Assembly (NCBI RefSeq): GCF_026651875.1
Contig: NZ_CP104067.1
Span: forward strand, 3,224,001-3,288,000
Direction of reading: 5' to 3'
DNA: 64,000 bases
Origin: Alicyclobacillus fastidiosus
GTDB taxonomy: Bacteria; Bacillota; Bacilli; Alicyclobacillales; Alicyclobacillaceae
Shown piece after piece: positions 60,872 to 64,000 of the stretch (its first letter is position 1; each line of letters starts with the position of its first letter). The translations under genes were made by a program, and so were the position numbers. The notes beneath the pieces are model-generated. The model was not told where the DNA came from. It ran no database searches and saw nothing but the letters and a program-made list of their open reading frames with translations.

Positions 60872-62382
60872 TGAATCCCACCTTCATCGGTTGTTTGACT
60901 CAGAACCCGTCGTTTGTTTCTCGGCCGAAATGCAAAGAAGAGAATGACTGCGATGACGAGCAGAATCCCGACGGAAATCGGTCTTGTGACGAATCCTTTT
61001 GGACCCATCGCGAGGAGCGTTTGGCTGAACAACGTCTCCATCAGCCCGCCAATCATGAGCGGAATCACAAGATTGATCTTGGGAAATTGAAACCGGTCCA
61101 TAACGAAACCTAACACGCCAAATACGAGGGCGACGATGACGTCTCCGATCTCGTTGTTGATCGCATACGCGCCCACGATAGACAGTGCGAAAATGATCGG
61201 TGCGAGTAGTTGCTTGGACACGAGTGCGAGTCGTGTCAGATATCCTCCGAACAACAAGATCACGACTGCGGTAACGATATTCCCAATCACGAGCGCATAG
61301 ATTACGGTCAACACTTTGTCCGGGTCAGTTTGGACCAACTGCGGCCCGGGATTGATGCCGAGAACCGTCAATGTGCCAAGGAGAACAGCCATTTCAATAT
61401 GGCTTGGTATTCCGAACAACAAGGTCGGAATAAAGCCACTGGCGTCCTTCGAATTGTTTGCGGTCTCCGGGGCGATCACGCCAGCGATGTCGCCAGTCCC
61501 GAACGACTCTGGGTGCTTACTCGTCTGCACCGCCTGACCATATGCGACGATTGTGGTAATCGATCCCCCCACCCCCGGGATCATCCCCATGAACGTTCCG
61601 ATTAGATTGCTCCGGATAAAGACGCCGAAGTTTGTGAAAACGGCTTTCATACCATCGACCACTCCGGATAGGCGGGTACTCGAATCGGTATCCTCCGTGA
61701 GCTTTCCGCCCTTCAAGAGCATCGTGATAGCTTCACTGATGGCAAAGAGACCGATTAAAGCAGGAACGATGTCGATTCCGCTGTACAAATACATGTTTCC
61801 GAATGTGAAACGAGTCGATCCGGTGACCGGATCGGACCCGATGAACGCGATCATCAGTCCGAGGGCAACCGTCACGACTCCCTTCCACACCGACCCTTTG
61901 CGAGAGATAATCGCGACCATACTCAGCCCTGCGACCGCCATCATAAAAAACTCCGGAAACGAGAAGGCAAGTACCACTTTCTCGCCAATCGGCAGAACCA
62001 AGGTCAGAACGATGGCCCCGATGAAAGCTGCTAGAATCGCACTCATCGCGGAAGCGCCAACTGCGTATCCCCCTTTGCCTTGGCGAGTGAGCGGATACCC
62101 ATCAAACGTCGATGCGACACTGGGCGCGTGCCCGGGCAGGTTCAGTAAAATGGCCGCCAGGGAGCCGGATAGCGGAATGGCGCTCATCGCTCCAATCATC
62201 ATCACGATGGCGGACGTGTGGTCCATTTTATAGGTCAGCGGCGTAAGCAGCGCCAGAACCTGTGGCCCTCCGAGACCCGGAAGAACCCCGAACAGCATGC
62301 CTACGAGCACACCGATGAGCAGAAACAGAGGTGCAGGCCACGTGAAGAAGGTATTCATCGCGGGCAAAAGGTGCTGAAACAA
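60868..62382 (-). CDS. tctA: Tripartite tricarboxylate transporter large membrane subunit
   Basis: A 504-residue permease with about 11-12 hydrophobic helices. LIGVLVGMLFGVLPGLGGPQ near the N-terminus and MIPGVGGSITTIVAYGQAVQ in the middle are the two conserved TctA repeats. DIAGVIAPETANNSKDASGF follows. The TTG start has AAAGGGTG about 9 bases upstream. It is in order tctC-tctA-tctB on the minus strand. The substrate is set by TctC and is unknown. Confidence 0.95.
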   Translation of the reverse strand: MFQHLLPAMNTFFTWPAPLFLLIGVLVGMLFGVLPGLGGPQVLALLTPLTYKMDHTSAIVMMIGAMSAIPLSGSLAAILLNLPGHAPSVASTFDGYPLTRQGKGGYAVGASAMSAILAAFIGAIVLTLVLPIGEKVVLAFSFPEFFMMAVAGLSMVAIISRKGSVWKGVVTVALGLMIAFIGSDPVTGSTRFTFGNMYLYSGIDIVPALIGLFAISEAITMLLKGGKLTEDTDSSTRLSGVVDGMKAVFTNFGVFIRSNLIGTFMGMIPGVGGSITTIVAYGQAVQTSKHPESFGTGDIAGVIAPETANNSKDASGFIPTLLFGIPSHIEMAVLLGTLTVLGINPGPQLVQTDPDKVLTVIYALVIGNIVTAVVILLFGGYLTRLALVSKQLLAPIIFALSIVGAYAINNEIGDVIVALVFGVLGFVMDRFQFPKINLVIPLMIGGLMETLFSQTLLAMGPKGFVTRPISVGILLVIAVILFFAFRPRNKRRVLSQTTDEGGIQ

Positions 62383-62404
62383 AGTTGGACACCCTTTCGT
62401 GACT

Positions 62405-63448
62405 TTACTTGTTGACGGCGGCTTTGATTTGTGGTGCGTACGTCTTCATGACCTGAATGTCGTTTTTGACTTCCGCTAATGTGTCGGCGCCGTTCAAATA
62501 GGCGGGAGACTCGTTTGCGGCCTTCATCTTCGAAAGGAAGTCAGGGTCGCTAAGCGCTTTGCGCAACGCGTCTTGTAAAATGGCGACATCCTGTTGCGAG
62601 ACGCCCGGCGTCGTGCCAATCGCGCCACTGAGGCTGACGACCGATGCCAACTGTGGATAGCCCAGCTCTGCGATAGTAGGAACTTGCGGCAGTTCCGACA
62701 GACGCTTGCTCGAGTTGACCCACAACGGCTCAATCAGACCGGCTTTGATTTGCTGCTGAAGCGCCGAGTACGGAAACTGAACAAAGTCGACTGCTCCTTG
62801 TGCGGCCGCGAGAATGCTCATCGAACTGCCTCCACTCGGCACCGTTGACGAATTCTCGAGTCCGAGTACCTTCGTCGTGATAAAACTAGCTAGACCGGCC
62901 GTCGTCGTAATCCCGGTTGTCCCAATTTTCAGATGCGGGTCAGATTTCACGGCAGCGATATCCTTCAGCCCCGATTTCTTCGAGACGGCTGCGACGTACG
63001 GCATCGCGAATACTTGTCCTATCCAAGACACCTTGGTCAAATCGTAATTTCCTTGCCCAATCAGCGGTCCCAGTGCGATGCCGGGCAATGTAAAGTAACC
63101 GATGGTATATCCGTCTGGGTTTGCGTCGATCACTTGCATATCGCCGATTTCACTGTTTCCGCCCGGTACGTTTTTGACGATGACAGCCGGCTTGTTCGGC
63201 AGATACTTCGTCAAAAACGGGGCCAACAATCGCGCTGTCGTGTCGAAGTCGCCGCCAGGGGCATACGGAACCACGAGGGTGATCGTTTTATTTGGGTAGT
63301 TGTCCTTGGTCGCGCTGCCGCCCGCGGAGCTCGCGCCACTTGTGGTGGTCGACTGGGTTCCACACCCCACCATCCCCATCGCCAAACCGAATGCAACTGC
63401 TGTCGTAGCACAAATCCGTCTCGTTCTCCTCCATGCTTTCACATTCAC
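62405..63448 (-). CDS. tctC: Tripartite tricarboxylate transporter substrate-binding lipoprotein
   Basis: About 347 residues from the GTG at 63448, which has GAGGAGG 8 bases upstream. The frame reaches 63499. A lipoprotein signal (RRTRRIC...GLAMGMVGC) has lipobox cysteine 29, then a Thr/Ser/Gly linker. The Bug/TctC fold shows TITLVVPYAPGGDFDTTARL, VKNVPGGNSEIGDMQV, IGTTGITTTAG and LSELPQVPTIAELGYP. It binds a carboxylate outside the cell and delivers it to TctAB. The VPYAPGG-x-D-x-x-A-R signature is typical. Confidence 0.94.
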   Translation of the reverse strand: MNVKAWRRTRRICATTAVAFGLAMGMVGCGTQSTTTSGASSAGGSATKDNYPNKTITLVVPYAPGGDFDTTARLLAPFLTKYLPNKPAVIVKNVPGGNSEIGDMQVIDANPDGYTIGYFTLPGIALGPLIGQGNYDLTKVSWIGQVFAMPYVAAVSKKSGLKDIAAVKSDPHLKIGTTGITTTAGLASFITTKVLGLENSSTVPSGGSSMSILAAAQGAVDFVQFPYSALQQQIKAGLIEPLWVNSSKRLSELPQVPTIAELGYPQLASVVSLSGAIGTTPGVSQQDVAILQDALRKALSDPDFLSKMKAANESPAYLNGADTLAEVKNDIQVMKTYAPQIKAAVNK

Positions 63449-63902
63449 AACCATATCCTCCTCTGGCTTTCGCACCTCTTTGTCTCGGATAACCCCCATG
63501 TCTATGCGAGGTGTGAAAGCGGATTCAGTTTCTTGGTTGTAATCTTATAATGCTGTTTCGGAATGCCGAAGCGGCTGTTTCCACATAGCAGAATATTCAG
63601 TCTGAATTTCACGGGAGTTTATGGAGCGAAGTGGATGGGTCCGGCCGATCACGCGCACGCATCGGATCGCACAAAATTATTCGATCCCGTTCCACATGAA
63701 GGAAAATTACAATTCGACAATCGATGGAGCGACGTACAATCACGGTAGCGGCGTCTCTGTGCTATCGTGTGCAGCTCACTTGTGATCGCGGTGTAATCGG
63801 AGGAGGACGACCGTCGCCATCCGCAATCGTGCAGGGGGTCAGGTAGATGTCCGAGGCGTTCGCGCCTTTCGTTCGACACTTTTGCGCGTGGGAGGAACTC
63901 GT
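63449..63902. other. Divergent regulatory gap between tctC and an IclR gene
   Basis: About 450 bases with no supported gene. On the minus strand TATAAG near 63546-63551 could be a -10 for tctC, but the -35 is unclear. GGAGG at 63891-63895 serves the IclR gene. An IclR operator is expected here but no clear palindrome was seen. Confidence 0.35.
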
Positions 63903-64000
63903 GTGGCAAAGGAACAACCGTTGTCATCTGTCTATAACGCGATTCGCATTCTTCAAGAATTCTCCGACGATATCCCGGTGATGGGCGTGAGTGAGCTTGG
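63903..64000 (+). CDS. IclR-family transcriptional regulator, cut by window edge
   Basis: Only the first 32 codons are present, from the GTG at 63903 after GGGAGGAAC. They read VAKEQPLSSVYNAIRILQEF, then SDDIPVMGVSELG. The S-x-x-N-A-I-R-I-L pattern followed by V-S-E-L-G is the N-terminal winged-helix start of IclR proteins. It is divergent from tctCAB and probably regulates it. Confidence 0.75.
   Translation, partial: MAKEQPLSSVYNAIRILQEFSDDIPVMGVSEL

Overview
The window looks like a chromosomal piece of a Gram-positive, spore-former-like member of the Bacillota, most like Alicyclobacillaceae. The evidence is the SinI/SinR-type regulators, a BshB2-type bacillithiol deacetylase, strong purine-rich ribosome binding sites, frequent GTG/TTG starts, and moderate GC content by eye. 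Taxonomy is inferred from gene content only. No rRNA, tRNA, insertion sequence or CRISPR array was seen.

Region 1 (1-15116) is a biofilm/exopolysaccharide locus. A long minus-strand operon runs from an initiating sugar-phosphate transferase (10769-12166) through six GT4 glycosyltransferases and a UDP-glucose dehydrogenase. A seventh GT4 is cut by the left edge, and a PIG-L deacetylase lies on the plus strand. The plus-strand pair at 12854-14184 encodes a CpsD-like kinase and a Wzz-like chain-length protein. Regulators sit beside it: a 72-aa SinR-like DNA-binding protein, a full SinR homologue, and an unlisted 43-aa SinI-like antirepressor. The SinI gene is preceded by what looks like a cyclic-di-GMP-I (GEMM) riboswitch. 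A 16-bp inverted repeat, GTTCT-N6-AGAAC, matches the known SinR half-site GTTCTYT. It recurs in front of most of these transcription units, often as two copies about 22 bp apart. The proposed circuit is c-di-GMP to SinI, SinI inhibiting SinR, and SinR controlling the operons.

Region 2 (15276-21869) holds a RiPP locus: an 80-aa Thr/Ser/Cys triplet-repeat precursor (17467-17709) and a fused cyclodehydratase-YcaO protein (15276-17264). The precursor promoter carries the same SinR-like operator pair. Downstream on the minus strand are a membrane protein, a frameshifted PatB-type C-S lyase, BshB2, GDP-mannose 4,6-dehydratase and a DinB-like protein.

Region 3 (22192-34716) is a sugar/sulfatase catabolic island. 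It has three sulfatase-fold hydrolases (only one with the C-x-P-x-R motif), two Gfo/Idh/MocA dehydrogenases, two sugar-phosphate isomerases/epimerases, two paralogous MFS permeases, an AraC regulator and an ASRT-like ligand-binding protein. A shared 23-bp element with an AAGCGCTTAC core precedes two of its transcription units.

Region 4 (34946-46944) resembles (hydroxy)ectoine catabolism: DoeA/EutD hydrolase, EutC-like and EutB-like proteins, an M20 deacetylase that could be DoeB2, an aldehyde dehydrogenase that could be DoeC, an NCS1 permease and a PucR regulator. A PLP trans-sulfuration enzyme and a frameshifted homoserine dehydrogenase are also in the set.

Region 5 (47138-64000) is mixed. 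It contains a DMT exporter, an HxlR regulator divergent from two aldo/keto reductases, a 2'-5' RNA ligase-like protein with a truncated HAD remnant downstream, a pair of internally duplicated membrane proteins, small membrane proteins, argG and argJ, a stand-alone purF, a tripartite tricarboxylate transporter (tctCAB) and the start of an IclR regulator at the right edge.
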